Below are positions 27,174 through 36,571 of a stretch of DNA of 64,000 nt, piece by piece. Position 1 is the stretch's first letter, and each line of letters opens with the position of its first letter. A model generated the notes under the pieces. It was not told where the DNA came from and ran no database searches. It saw nothing but the letters and a program-made list of their open reading frames with translations. A program made the translations under genes and the position numbers. Origin of the DNA: Chitinophagaceae bacterium (GTDB lineage Bacteria > Bacteroidota > Bacteroidia > Chitinophagales > Chitinophagaceae). The stretch lies in assembly GCA_947504605.1 (NCBI GenBank), contig CANNJE010000003.1, forward strand, positions 18,983-82,982. Reading direction: 5' to 3'.

Positions 27174-29087
27174 TCAAAGATTACGTTTCATTTTGTAATG
27201 ATTGGTTGCTGTCTGTAAAAAGGCTTTAGTTTCTAAAATGATACTGTCTATTGCAGGAGAGAAATGTTGCAAGAGCAGATTGTTTTTTCTAGGGATATCT
27301 TTTTTATATTCATAACAGTAAATTGCTTTCCCCTCAATTGCATTAAATCCCAAAACATAATCATTATTAATCGCCTGATAAACGGCATTGTTTATTTTGG
27401 TAAATACTGTTCGGTTTTTATGAAGGTTCGAGTCCTGCAGGTTTTCTCCATAACTTATAATTGTATCATTAATATTTCCATAGTGTAGCACGGTGTTTAG
27501 AATGTCTAGTTGGCTCACTCTTTCAGAAATAATTTTACCCTTTTTTATAGATGGGTCATAAATAAATAATGGGATTCTGAAACTTTCCACTTCATCTATT
27601 TTGATATTTTCATAATTAGGTTGAGCCCAATGGTCAGAGCAAAAAATGAAAACAGTGTTCTTGTACCAAGGTTTTGTTGCAGCGTCCGTAAAGAAATTTT
27701 CAAGGCAATCATTGTAGTATTGCATCGTTTTCATTGGGGCTGATATGTTTGTAGTAGGATATTTTTCTTTGAATGTTTTAGGGATATCATTTGGATAATG
27801 AGTAGAAATATTATACTGTACAGCGAAAAATGGCTCTGTTGTTTCACCCAGTTTGTTTTGCATAAAATTTAATACATATTCATCATGCAACCCCATGCTG
27901 TGTTTTTCCATATCACGGTTGTTAGGAATATCTTTCATGCAATAATATTGTTGAATGCCCAGCCATTTGCAGCATTTAGCAAATCCAAAATCATCATAAT
28001 TGTCTCCAATAAAAAATGCAGAACTATAGTTGTTTTTTGCCAAAGCCTTGCCAATGGAAGTTCTGTTGATAGAAGTGAAATTAGAATGGTACAAGGGAAT
28101 ATCTGTAATAGTAGGGATTCCGGCAAGTATTGCAGTAATACCCTTATTTGAGTTGTAAGAATAGCTAAAAGCATTTCTGAAGAAAGTACTTTTGGTTACA
28201 AGGTTATCCAGAAAAGGCATTTTTACTTTATAAGAGCTGCTACTATCAAAAAAATCTAATGGTACACTTTCCATAATAAACAGTACTACATTTTTTGGGG
28301 AATCAATAGCATTGTTTTTTTTGTGAAGAGAAAATAATGATTCCTTTAAATCAGGAGCTAAATAGTTGTTGTCAGGAATGGCGGTTTCATTTCTTCGATA
28401 AAGTGAATAGATAAAGCTGTGAAAAGAGTTTTGTACAAGGGGTAGTTGTACAGCATCCAATTGTGTTAGCGGGTATGAGGGTAATTGTTTTTTATTGCCT
28501 GTTAAAAAAAATAGGATTAAAAAAAGAATAAGTATACTATTGGTCAGTTTGAAAGAGTTGCCTGTTGAAGCTGTTTTTAAAATAGCTGCAATGCTTTTGC
28601 TGGTAAGCCAAAATATAACTATCCCAAATAGTATAATTGTCAGTATGATCAGATAAACAGTGATTGTTCCATTTTCAAAAGGGTTTCGCAAAACATAGAG
28701 TATATCGGCATCAGCCCTTTGCCGGTGAAAACGGAAATAAAAAATGTCAATAGAATTAAGTAAAATTGCCGTACTGTTGAGGATTGCAAAAAATAAGCAA
28801 AGTGTATTGCTGATTATTTTTTTATGCAGGTATTTTCCTGTAATAAAAACAAAAAACAGCAGCGGTGCATTTATAAGAGAGATACTAAAAAAGTCATATA
28901 ATAGTGACCATTTTAGTATTGGCCAAATATCGGTTGGTTTATGAATAGACCAGCCATTGGAAATATTGTAGTTATAAAAAAAGAAGATACATTTTAAAAC
29001 GCATCCTAAAATGAGTAGCTTTAATAAAAATAGCAGCGCAGGCTTTTCTTTCGCAGCAATTATTCTTAGTGATAATAAAAAGTTCAT
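27174..29087 (-). CDS. LTA synthase-like / phosphoglycerol-transferase-like sulfatase-fold membrane protein
   Basis: Several N-terminal TMs, then VVLFIMESVPLDFFDSSSSYKVKMPFLDNL, NSNKGITAILAGIPT, FCSDHWAQP. The ORF extends to 29183, but the MNFLLSLRI start at 29087 is more plausible given the opposing gene at 29095. Confidence 0.82.
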   Translation of the reverse strand: MNFLLSLRIIAAKEKPALLFLLKLLILGCVLKCIFFFYNYNISNGWSIHKPTDIWPILKWSLLYDFFSISLINAPLLFFVFITGKYLHKKIISNTLCLFFAILNSTAILLNSIDIFYFRFHRQRADADILYVLRNPFENGTITVYLIILTIILFGIVIFWLTSKSIAAILKTASTGNSFKLTNSILILFLILFFLTGNKKQLPSYPLTQLDAVQLPLVQNSFHSFIYSLYRRNETAIPDNNYLAPDLKESLFSLHKKNNAIDSPKNVVLFIMESVPLDFFDSSSSYKVKMPFLDNLVTKSTFFRNAFSYSYNSNKGITAILAGIPTITDIPLYHSNFTSINRTSIGKALAKNNYSSAFFIGDNYDDFGFAKCCKWLGIQQYYCMKDIPNNRDMEKHSMGLHDEYVLNFMQNKLGETTEPFFAVQYNISTHYPNDIPKTFKEKYPTTNISAPMKTMQYYNDCLENFFTDAATKPWYKNTVFIFCSDHWAQPNYENIKIDEVESFRIPLFIYDPSIKKGKIISERVSQLDILNTVLHYGNINDTIISYGENLQDSNLHKNRTVFTKINNAVYQAINNDYVLGFNAIEGKAIYCYEYKKDIPRKNNLLLQHFSPAIDSIILETKAFLQTATNHYKMKRNL

Positions 29088-29094
29088 CTTATAA

Positions 29095-29895
29095 ATGAAG
29101 AAAAATAAATTTCTTTTAAACAAATATACGCTGTCGGCGATCATTCTGCTACTATGCCTGGCTTTGGATATTTTTTTGCACAAGGGAATTACCAGAGTTT
29201 TGCTACCCGATTCTTTTACAAATAAACGTATCCCTCAAAATTATTTGCCCTGCGATCGGCCATTGAAGGTTAATAGTAAAGAATGGATAAAAGCGGTGAA
29301 TACGCTTTCCAGGATAGAAAAAATACCTTCAGAGACAGCCGGCATTGAGATGGATGTATATTTTGATACAATTAAAAATACCTTTCAGGTTTATCATGAC
29401 TCTGCCTTTAAAACAGAACTGGATATAAATTCTCTAATGGAAGTTTATAAAAACAGAAATTTAAAAGCTTCCATTTGGTTAGACTTTAAGAATTTGTCGG
29501 CAAGCAATGAAGGGCAATCATTACAATATTTATCTACATTAAGTAAACAATATAATCTGCAGAATAAATTGATTATAGAATCCAGTTCCCCTCAATACCT
29601 TCAATCTTTTTGTGATAGTGGTTTTTTTACCAGTTATTATATTCGTTTTTTTAATCCTTACAGGATAGACGAAAAGGAATTAATTATACAATTGGATACG
29701 ATAAGTGGCGTACTAAAAAAATACAAGGTTTCAGCTTTATCGGGTTACTATTTTCAATATCCCGTATTGAAGAAATACTTCCCCCATTACCCTATTCTTA
29801 CCTGGACAGATAATAGTACCATCAGTCTGGTATCAAACTCCTTCAATAAAATTCTAATGAGTGACGACCATGTAAAAGTGGTGCTACATCCCTGA
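29095..29895 (+). CDS. Membrane-anchored GDPD-like (glycerophosphodiester phosphodiesterase / menorin-like TIM barrel) protein, tentative
   Basis: N-terminal TM; GIEMDVYFDTIKNTFQVYHDSAF and LKASIWLDFKNL resemble the E-x-D...H-D pattern of GDPD-like barrels. Confidence 0.45.
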   Translation: MKKNKFLLNKYTLSAIILLLCLALDIFLHKGITRVLLPDSFTNKRIPQNYLPCDRPLKVNSKEWIKAVNTLSRIEKIPSETAGIEMDVYFDTIKNTFQVYHDSAFKTELDINSLMEVYKNRNLKASIWLDFKNLSASNEGQSLQYLSTLSKQYNLQNKLIIESSSPQYLQSFCDSGFFTSYYIRFFNPYRIDEKELIIQLDTISGVLKKYKVSALSGYYFQYPVLKKYFPHYPILTWTDNSTISLVSNSFNKILMSDDHVKVVLHP

Positions 29896-29982
29896 TTTTA
29901 TTCTGATTCATAATATGATTTTTTGAAATGATAATTTGGAGAAGGCTTTGCCTGTTTAAATAGTATATCAAACAGTACTTAA

Positions 29983-30352
29983 ATGAATACAAAATTTTAT
30001 TAATCGCAGTTATAATAGGATTTGCAATGCAATCCTGTTCTCAACGGATATACATACCCCGGCGGAGATAACTTATTATTCTAACAAAAGAGGGTAAGAC
30101 CTTTATAAAAGATTCAGAAAACAATTACTTATTACCAATAGGCTATTCGGATATTGTTTATGACGGCAAAAATGAATTTTTCCTTACGAAAAAAATAATT
30201 TTCGTGGTTATTATTATACCGACCGCAGATTGATGGCGCCAAAATACACTGATATAAAAGTGGTGCCCGGATCAGGCTATTTAATAGTTAAAACATTTGG
30301 CGGTAAGCTTTGATATATCACTTCAAATGGTAAAGAATATTTTGTAGAGTAA
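29983..30352 (+). pseudogene. Decayed WG-repeat-like lipoprotein gene (several frameshifts plus an in-frame TGA)
   Basis: Frame-stitched reading: MNT|KILLIAVIIGFAMQSCSQRIYIP|EITYYSNK|EGKTFIKDSENNYLLPIGYSDIVYDGKNEFFLTK|KNNFRGYYYTDRRLMAPKYTDIKVVPGSGYLIVKTFGGKL*YITSNGKEYFVE*. Lipobox AMQSC. Breaks fall near short homopolymers (about 29991, 30057, 30086, 30189); TGA at 30311-30313. Confidence 0.7.
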
Positions 30353-30482
30353 AATTTAGAAAGCACTAAAACTGCCAGTTTGAAAACAAATTTTGTTTTA
30401 AACCGGCTTTTGTTTTTCCGATAACAATATTATACTAACTTCGGTTTTTAAAAATAGTTGTTTAACTAACTAATTTTTTGCC

Positions 30483-32864
30483 ATGTCAAAGAGAACTATA
30501 AAAAAAGTTGCCGTTTTAGGTAGTGGAGTAATGGGTAGTCGCATCGCCTGTCATTTTGCAGGAATAGGATTACAAGTATTATTACTTGATATAGCGCCCA
30601 AAGATCTTGCGGCAGATGCAAAGCCTGCAGAAAAAAATAAAATCGTAAATGATGCTTTAGCTGCAGCAATAAAATCCAATCCCTCACCGGTTTATCATAA
30701 AGAGGTTATTAAGAAAATTACCACCGGCAACTTTACAGATAATATGAAGGATATTGCCAACGCAGACTGGATCATTGAAGTGGTGGTAGAAAGACTGGAT
30801 ATCAAACAATCTGTTTTTACAGAAGTGGAAAAATTTCGTAAGCCCGGAACCTTAATCACATCAAATACTTCGGGTATTCCCATTCATATGATGGCAGAAG
30901 GAAGAACGGAGGATTTTAAAAAACACTTTTGCGGCACTCACTTCTTTAATCCACCAAGGTATTTGCGCTTGCTGGAAATTATACCAACGCCCCATACCGA
31001 TCCAGAAGTAATAGATTTTTTAATGAACTATGGCGATTTGTATTTAGGGAAAACTACTGTATTGGCAAAAGATACACCTGCATTTATAGCCAACCGTATT
31101 GGCGTATTTGGTATGATGGCCATTATGAATACCATGGAAAAACTTCAGTTAAGCATAGATGAAATTGATGCTTTAACAGGCCCGGTTATAGGCCGGCCAA
31201 AATCTGCAACCTTCAGAACTGCGGATGTGGTAGGGATAGATACCCTAGTAAAAGTGGCAAAGGGTGTTTATGAAAATTGTCCAAATGATGAAGCCAAAGC
31301 ACTGTTTAATATTCCAGCTTGGTTAAATAAAATAATTGAAAACAACTGGCTGGGTGATAAGACCAGCCAGGGATTTTTTAAAAAAGTTAAAGGAGCAGAT
31401 GGTGCTAAAGATATACAGGTGCTCAACCTGCAAACAATGGAATATGAGCCTCGTAAAAAACCAAAATTTGCAACATTAGAAACAGCAAAACCCATAGAAG
31501 ATCTTCATTCAAGATTAAAGGTATTGGTGGCTGGTACAGATAAAGCAGGTGAATTTTACCGCCAGTTTCATTATGCCTTATTCTCTTATATCTCTCACCG
31601 TATTCCCGAAATTAGTGATGAAGTATACAGAGTTGATGATGCAATGATGGCTGGTTTTGGATGGGAAATCGGCGCATTTGAAAGTTGGGATACCATTGGT
31701 GTGGCTAAAACAGCAGAAGCAATGAAAGCTGCCGGATATACGGTTGCCGGATGGGTAGACGAAATGATAGCATCGGGTGTTAAATCTTTTTATAAAGTAG
31801 AAAATGGCAAACGTTTATACTATGACGTTGTTAGTAAGACCTATAAAGCAATGCCTGGAGGGGAAGCTTTCATAGTAATGAAAAATTTTGCCAATGAAAC
31901 CGTTTGGAAAAACAGCGCCTGCAGAACCTATCATTTAGGGGAGGATGTGTTGGGATTGGAATGGTATACAAAAATGGGGAGCATTGGAGGTGAAGTGCTG
32001 GAAGGAATACAAAAATCAATTTCACTTGCAGAGGATAAATACAAAGGGTTGGTTATTGCTAATGAGGGAACCAATTTTAGTGCGGGGGCCAATGTGGGGA
32101 TGATTTTTATGCTCGCCATTGAGCAGGATTATGATGAGATTGATATGGCAATCAGAATGTTTCAGAATACAATGATGCGGGTTCGTTATTCTTCTATACC
32201 TGTTGTGTTGGCGCCTCATGGCCTAGCATTGGGCGGAGGTTGTGAAATATGTTTGCATGCCGATAAGGTAGTGGCTTCTGCAGAAACATATACCGGACTT
32301 GTAGAAGTGGGCATTGGTGTTATACCCGGAGGTGGTGGTACCAAAGAATTTGTATTGCGGGCATCGGATGAATTGCATAACGGAGAACCGGAAACGATTA
32401 CGTTGCAAAACCGGTTCTTAACCATTGCTACAGCTAAAGTAGCCACTTCTGCACACGAGGCGTTTGAACTGGGAATCTACCGCAAAGGAATAGATGCTAT
32501 CTGTTTAAATCCGGGTCGTAGGATTGCAGAAGCTAAACAGGCAGTAATCAATATGTATGAAGATGGTTATGTAATGCCTGTACAACGGAATGATATTAAA
32601 GTATTGGGCCGTTCGGCATTAGGTGCCATGCATGCAGGTATTAACGGAATGTGGCGTGGTAATTATGCAACAGATCATGATGTAACTGTGGCAAAAAAAT
32701 TGGCTTATGTTATGTGCGGCGGTGATTTAAGTGAGCAAACCCTCGTAAGTGAGCAATACTTGCTCGACCTTGAAAGAGATGCATTTTTGAGTCTTACGGC
32801 AGAGAAGAAAACGCTGGAAAGAATTCAGAGTATTTTAAAATCAGGGAAACCATTGAGAAATTAA
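30483..32864 (+). CDS. 3-hydroxyacyl-CoA dehydrogenase / enoyl-CoA hydratase fusion (HADH domain N-terminal, FadN-like order)
   Basis: VAVLGSGVMGSRIACHFAG, GTHFFNPPRYLRLLEIIPT; C-terminal NFSAGANVGMIFML and GLALGGGCEICLHADKVVASAETYTGLVEVGIGVIPGGGGTKE. Confidence 0.94.
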   Translation: MSKRTIKKVAVLGSGVMGSRIACHFAGIGLQVLLLDIAPKDLAADAKPAEKNKIVNDALAAAIKSNPSPVYHKEVIKKITTGNFTDNMKDIANADWIIEVVVERLDIKQSVFTEVEKFRKPGTLITSNTSGIPIHMMAEGRTEDFKKHFCGTHFFNPPRYLRLLEIIPTPHTDPEVIDFLMNYGDLYLGKTTVLAKDTPAFIANRIGVFGMMAIMNTMEKLQLSIDEIDALTGPVIGRPKSATFRTADVVGIDTLVKVAKGVYENCPNDEAKALFNIPAWLNKIIENNWLGDKTSQGFFKKVKGADGAKDIQVLNLQTMEYEPRKKPKFATLETAKPIEDLHSRLKVLVAGTDKAGEFYRQFHYALFSYISHRIPEISDEVYRVDDAMMAGFGWEIGAFESWDTIGVAKTAEAMKAAGYTVAGWVDEMIASGVKSFYKVENGKRLYYDVVSKTYKAMPGGEAFIVMKNFANETVWKNSACRTYHLGEDVLGLEWYTKMGSIGGEVLEGIQKSISLAEDKYKGLVIANEGTNFSAGANVGMIFMLAIEQDYDEIDMAIRMFQNTMMRVRYSSIPVVLAPHGLALGGGCEICLHADKVVASAETYTGLVEVGIGVIPGGGGTKEFVLRASDELHNGEPETITLQNRFLTIATAKVATSAHEAFELGIYRKGIDAICLNPGRRIAEAKQAVINMYEDGYVMPVQRNDIKVLGRSALGAMHAGINGMWRGNYATDHDVTVAKKLAYVMCGGDLSEQTLVSEQYLLDLERDAFLSLTAEKKTLERIQSILKSGKPLRN

Positions 32865-32879
32865 TTACAACCCATTTGC

Positions 32880-32924
32880 TGATATAATAAAAATGCTGTT
32901 TTTTAAAAACAGCATTTTTATTAT
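32880..32924. terminator. Bidirectional hairpin terminator between convergent genes
   Basis: ATAATAAAAATGCTGTTTTTTAAAAACAGCATTTTTATTAT near-perfect inverted repeat. Boundaries accurate to a few nt. Confidence 0.85.
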
Positions 32925-32940
32925 ATATAATTTGAAAAAA

Positions 32941-33555
32941 TTATCCTCTTCTTCTTTCCAATAGAGCCATCATCATTAATCCCAACTGTATGCGTTGTTC
33001 TTCTCCTGCTTCAAAAGCAGCATCCTGCGTTAATTTAAATTTACGCCCAAAAAAAGAAGGTTGTTTAGTAAAAGTGGCTACTAATGTGCCATCAGGTCTT
33101 TTTACAGTATAACTTGGGTTGAAAAGATAACCGGTAAAAATTCCGAGAACAGGAATTTCGCTTAATACAGCATCCATCACTTTTACCCAAGCATTTTTTT
33201 CATTTATTACAAGATCCTGTTGGTCCCTTTCGTCATACAATTCATAAGAAGCTTTCCATATAGAACGCCAGCCTTTTCGTGCAAGTCTGCCTACGTTCTC
33301 GCCTGATGCATTGGTAAAAGAATAAGTAGTATTAAAGTCTAGCCACTTGTTAGCCCTGATATCAAATAGTATTTCGGAACGGGTTTCATCAGAAAAAACT
33401 TCTACGTGCTCTTTAAATTTAAAAAGTTTTTGTTTAACAAAAGCCTTGGTAATACCAGTTGCATCTTTGGCAATAAAATCATTGTGAATGGTGCCAATTT
33501 TAAAACTGAAATCGTACGGATAAAAGACATTGTCCAGATAATTGCTGTTTTGCAT
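32941..33555 (-). CDS. LURP-one-related / scramblase-like beta-barrel protein, tentative
   Basis: 204 aa, soluble; FKIGTIHNDFIAKDATGITKAFVKQKLFKFKEHVEVFSDE...LLFD-type pattern resembles the LURP-one/scramblase fold. Confidence 0.5.
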   Translation of the reverse strand: MQNSNYLDNVFYPYDFSFKIGTIHNDFIAKDATGITKAFVKQKLFKFKEHVEVFSDETRSEILFDIRANKWLDFNTTYSFTNASGENVGRLARKGWRSIWKASYELYDERDQQDLVINEKNAWVKVMDAVLSEIPVLGIFTGYLFNPSYTVKRPDGTLVATFTKQPSFFGRKFKLTQDAAFEAGEEQRIQLGLMMMALLERRRG

Positions 33556-33786
33556 GGATTATTGGTTTTAGTTGAAAATATATTTGGGGCAAATAAACAA
33601 ATAAGTTGCTAATGAATCACACTTGGGATAAAATAAATTTCCTTTTAACATAAAAATAATGCGGGCCGCTATTGTATGAGTCTGAATTACATAATAAACC
33701 GCAATCATTCTGATACCATTTATAATTTATTTTTTTTCAAGCAGCATAATTTCTGCTACCTTGAAGCATTATTATAATATGAAACA

Positions 33787-34674
33787 ATGGCTATACTAAG
33801 CGTAGAAAATCTTTCAAAAAATTACGGAGCTATAAAGGCCCTAAAGGGAATTAGTTTTTCCGTACCTGCAGGCAGTGTTTTTGGTATTTTAGGCCCCAAT
33901 GGAAGTGGTAAAACTACTTTGCTGGGTATTGTGATGAGCGTACTAAAAGCCTCTGGTGGCGGGTATAAACTTTTTGATGAAGAACCCAATGATGCTCACC
34001 GCAAAAAAATTGGCACTTTGCTTGAGACGCCTAATTTTTATCATTATCTGAGTGCTGTGCAAAATTTAAATATTACTGCGGCCATCAAAGGAAGGGGCGA
34101 GGATGATATAGACCGTGTGCTGGAAGTGGTAAATCTTACACAAAGAAAAAACTCTCCTTTTAGTTCTTATTCACTAGGTATGAAGCAGCGCCTTGCTATA
34201 GGAGCCGCGTTGCTGGGAAATCCGGATGTACTTGTTTTTGATGAGCCTACTAATGGATTAGATCCGGTTGGTATTGCAGAAATTCGTTCGCTGATTAAAA
34301 AATTATCACAACAGGGTAAGACTATCATAATGGCCAGTCACCTGTTGGACGAGGTAGAGAAAGTTTGTACGCATGTGGCCATTCTAAAACAGGGGGATCT
34401 CAAAGCTTCCGGAAATGTAAACGAAATATTTGTACATGAAGACATTGTTGAACTGGCAGCAGAAAATATAGATCAACTGGATACTGTTTTAAATGAGATG
34501 CAAGGGTATACTAAAAAGACAAAAGATGATGGAACCATTCAGCTATATTATCCTCAGGGGCAGGTGAAACTGGATGCTATTAATTCTTTTTGTTTTAACA
34601 AAGGCCTTACTTTAAATCATCTTCATATGAAAAAGAAAAGTCTGGAAAGTAAATTTTTCGAACTTACCAACTAA
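33787..34674 (+). CDS. ABC transporter ATP-binding protein
   Basis: Walker A GPNGSGKTTL, signature YSLGMKQRLAIGAAL, Walker B VLVFDEPTNGLDP. Confidence 0.95.
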   Translation: MAILSVENLSKNYGAIKALKGISFSVPAGSVFGILGPNGSGKTTLLGIVMSVLKASGGGYKLFDEEPNDAHRKKIGTLLETPNFYHYLSAVQNLNITAAIKGRGEDDIDRVLEVVNLTQRKNSPFSSYSLGMKQRLAIGAALLGNPDVLVFDEPTNGLDPVGIAEIRSLIKKLSQQGKTIIMASHLLDEVEKVCTHVAILKQGDLKASGNVNEIFVHEDIVELAAENIDQLDTVLNEMQGYTKKTKDDGTIQLYYPQGQVKLDAINSFCFNKGLTLNHLHMKKKSLESKFFELTN

Positions 34675-34703
34675 ACATTACCACCATCCCGAAAATATTA
34701 AAT

Positions 34704-35528
34704 ATGCGATCTTTATTAAAAATAGAATGGCTTAAAATAAAACACTACGGTGCATTTAAAATACTTAGTATATTTTTTATTGTGGGCGTAGTGCTCACCA
34801 ACTATATTGTTTTTAGTGTAAACAAAAATATAATTGGCAACATCAATACAGCCGGATTAGTATCATCATTTAATCCTTACAGTTTCAGCAATACATGGCA
34901 AACGACCAGTTATGCTACGGGATTTTTATTGATTCTACCGGCATTGCTGATTATCATTTTAATAACCAATGAATTTAGTTTTAGAACAAGCAGGCAAAAT
35001 ATTATTGATGGCTGGAGCAGGCAGGAATTTATAGAAGTGAAAATGGCAATGGCTTTAATTATTTCTGTATTGTGCACTTTGCTTGTGTTAATCACAGCTT
35101 CGGTTTTTGCGTTGTTTTCTGGAACAGATTTCTCTCTCAATGGATTTGATCATGTGGGATATTTTTTCCTGAAATCTTTTTCTTACAATATGGTTGCTGT
35201 ATTGGTTTCTGTTCTTATTAGACGCACCGGATTTGCTATTGGCCTTTATTTTATTTATTTGGGTGCAGAGAATATTATCTCTCAATTACTGGATGTATGG
35301 AGTATGAAATTAAGGTCCGATCATGGTATTGACCTTGGAAGCATGGGCGATTATCTTCCTATGAATGCTTCTGATGGGCTACTTACATTTCCGGATAATC
35401 CATTAAAGTCTATGGCTAAGTCTGCTTTACCTACCGATTACTATTGGGTGGTAATAGGATTTGTTATCATCTATCTGTTCTTTTTTATCTGGTTTAGCAG
35501 AAGAAGATTTATGAAGTCGGATTTGTAA
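34704..35528 (+). CDS. ABC-2 type transporter permease
   Basis: Six-TM-like permease next to the ATPase; NEFSFRTSRQNIIDGWSRQEFI. Confidence 0.85.
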   Translation: MRSLLKIEWLKIKHYGAFKILSIFFIVGVVLTNYIVFSVNKNIIGNINTAGLVSSFNPYSFSNTWQTTSYATGFLLILPALLIIILITNEFSFRTSRQNIIDGWSRQEFIEVKMAMALIISVLCTLLVLITASVFALFSGTDFSLNGFDHVGYFFLKSFSYNMVAVLVSVLIRRTGFAIGLYFIYLGAENIISQLLDVWSMKLRSDHGIDLGSMGDYLPMNASDGLLTFPDNPLKSMAKSALPTDYYWVVIGFVIIYLFFFIWFSRRRFMKSDL

Positions 35529-36459
35529 CAGGAAGTTGTTTTTCACAAAGCTCATTTAAAGCAGCATCAATGCTGGGATATAAATAGGTAAATCCTTCTT
35601 GTTTTATTTTAGAACAACTTACTGTAGTGCTTTTTAACACTTCAATACTTCTGGTTCCCATCATCATTTTTAATATAAAAACCGGAACATGTATGGGAAT
35701 ATAAAAAGCACTTCTCATTTTTCTAGCCAGCTTTAGTGTAAGTTCTTTATTCGTTACTGGCGATGGTGCCACAGCATTATAGCTGCCTTGCAAAGCCTGG
35801 TTTTCTATTGCGTATAAAAACATTCTGCACAGGTCTTCTATATGTATCCAGCTAACGATTTGTTTTCCGTTTCCTAAAATGCCGGCTACACCCATCTGTA
35901 TTGGTTTTTTAAATTCTGCCAGTGCACCGCCATCATTACTTAATACAATACCGGTTCTTAATTTACAAACCCTGATGCCTAATGCAGCAGCAGGATCAAT
36001 ACTATCTTCCCATAATTGGCAGGTGCGCCCAAGGAAACTGTCATCGGCAGGATCCTGTTCGGTAAATGCAAATCCTTCCTGGTTGTCTGCACCATACCAT
36101 CCAATGGCCGAAGAACTCACAATGGCTTTTACTGTATGAGGATTTTCCTTTAGGCTATTCACTATTAATTTACTGCTCTGCGTTCTGCTTTCTTCAATTT
36201 CTTTTTTATAGGCTTCTGTCCATTTTTTATCAACAACGCCTGCTCCTGCCAGGTGAATGATGTAATCGGCAGCTTTTAAAGCAGCCAGATCCATCGTTTG
36301 TTTTTTTACATCCCATAAAGCGTATTGTAAAGCAGGATTACAATTAGAGATAGGAATAGCTCTTGTAAGTACAATTACTTTATATCCTTTTGATAATAAA
36401 TATTTGCTCAAAGCTTTTCCAACAAGGCCGGTTCCGCCAGTAATTAAAATGGTTTGCAT
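35509..36459 (-). CDS. TIGR01777-family NAD-dependent epimerase (SDR39U1/YfcH-like)
   Basis: ILITGGTGLVGKALSKYLLSKGYKVIVLTR, HLAGAGVVDKKWTEAYKKEIEESRT, SSAIGWYG. ORF extends to 36501; MQTILITGG at 36459 is the likelier start. Confidence 0.9.
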   Translation of the reverse strand: MQTILITGGTGLVGKALSKYLLSKGYKVIVLTRAIPISNCNPALQYALWDVKKQTMDLAALKAADYIIHLAGAGVVDKKWTEAYKKEIEESRTQSSKLIVNSLKENPHTVKAIVSSSAIGWYGADNQEGFAFTEQDPADDSFLGRTCQLWEDSIDPAAALGIRVCKLRTGIVLSNDGGALAEFKKPIQMGVAGILGNGKQIVSWIHIEDLCRMFLYAIENQALQGSYNAVAPSPVTNKELTLKLARKMRSAFYIPIHVPVFILKMMMGTRSIEVLKSTTVSCSKIKQEGFTYLYPSIDAALNELCEKQLPVTNPTS

Positions 36460-36571
36460 GATATAAATGTATCTATAATGATGGATTGCTAAATGAAACA
36501 ACCCTTTTTTAACTAATTAATACTAATGTGCAACTAAATTTCTACGTAAATTTATCCAAATGTATTAGCGC

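Noticed and set aside
27423-27440. GGTTCGAGTCCTGCAGG resembles a tRNA T-arm
   Set aside because: Lies inside the sulfatase coding sequence; no acceptor, D-arm or anticodon-arm counterpart around it.
29088-29183. N-terminal extension of the sulfatase ORF (MCKKISKARHSSRM...)
   Set aside because: Overlaps the start of the divergent GDPD-like gene and adds a non-membrane basic stretch; MNFLLSLRI at 29087 preferred.
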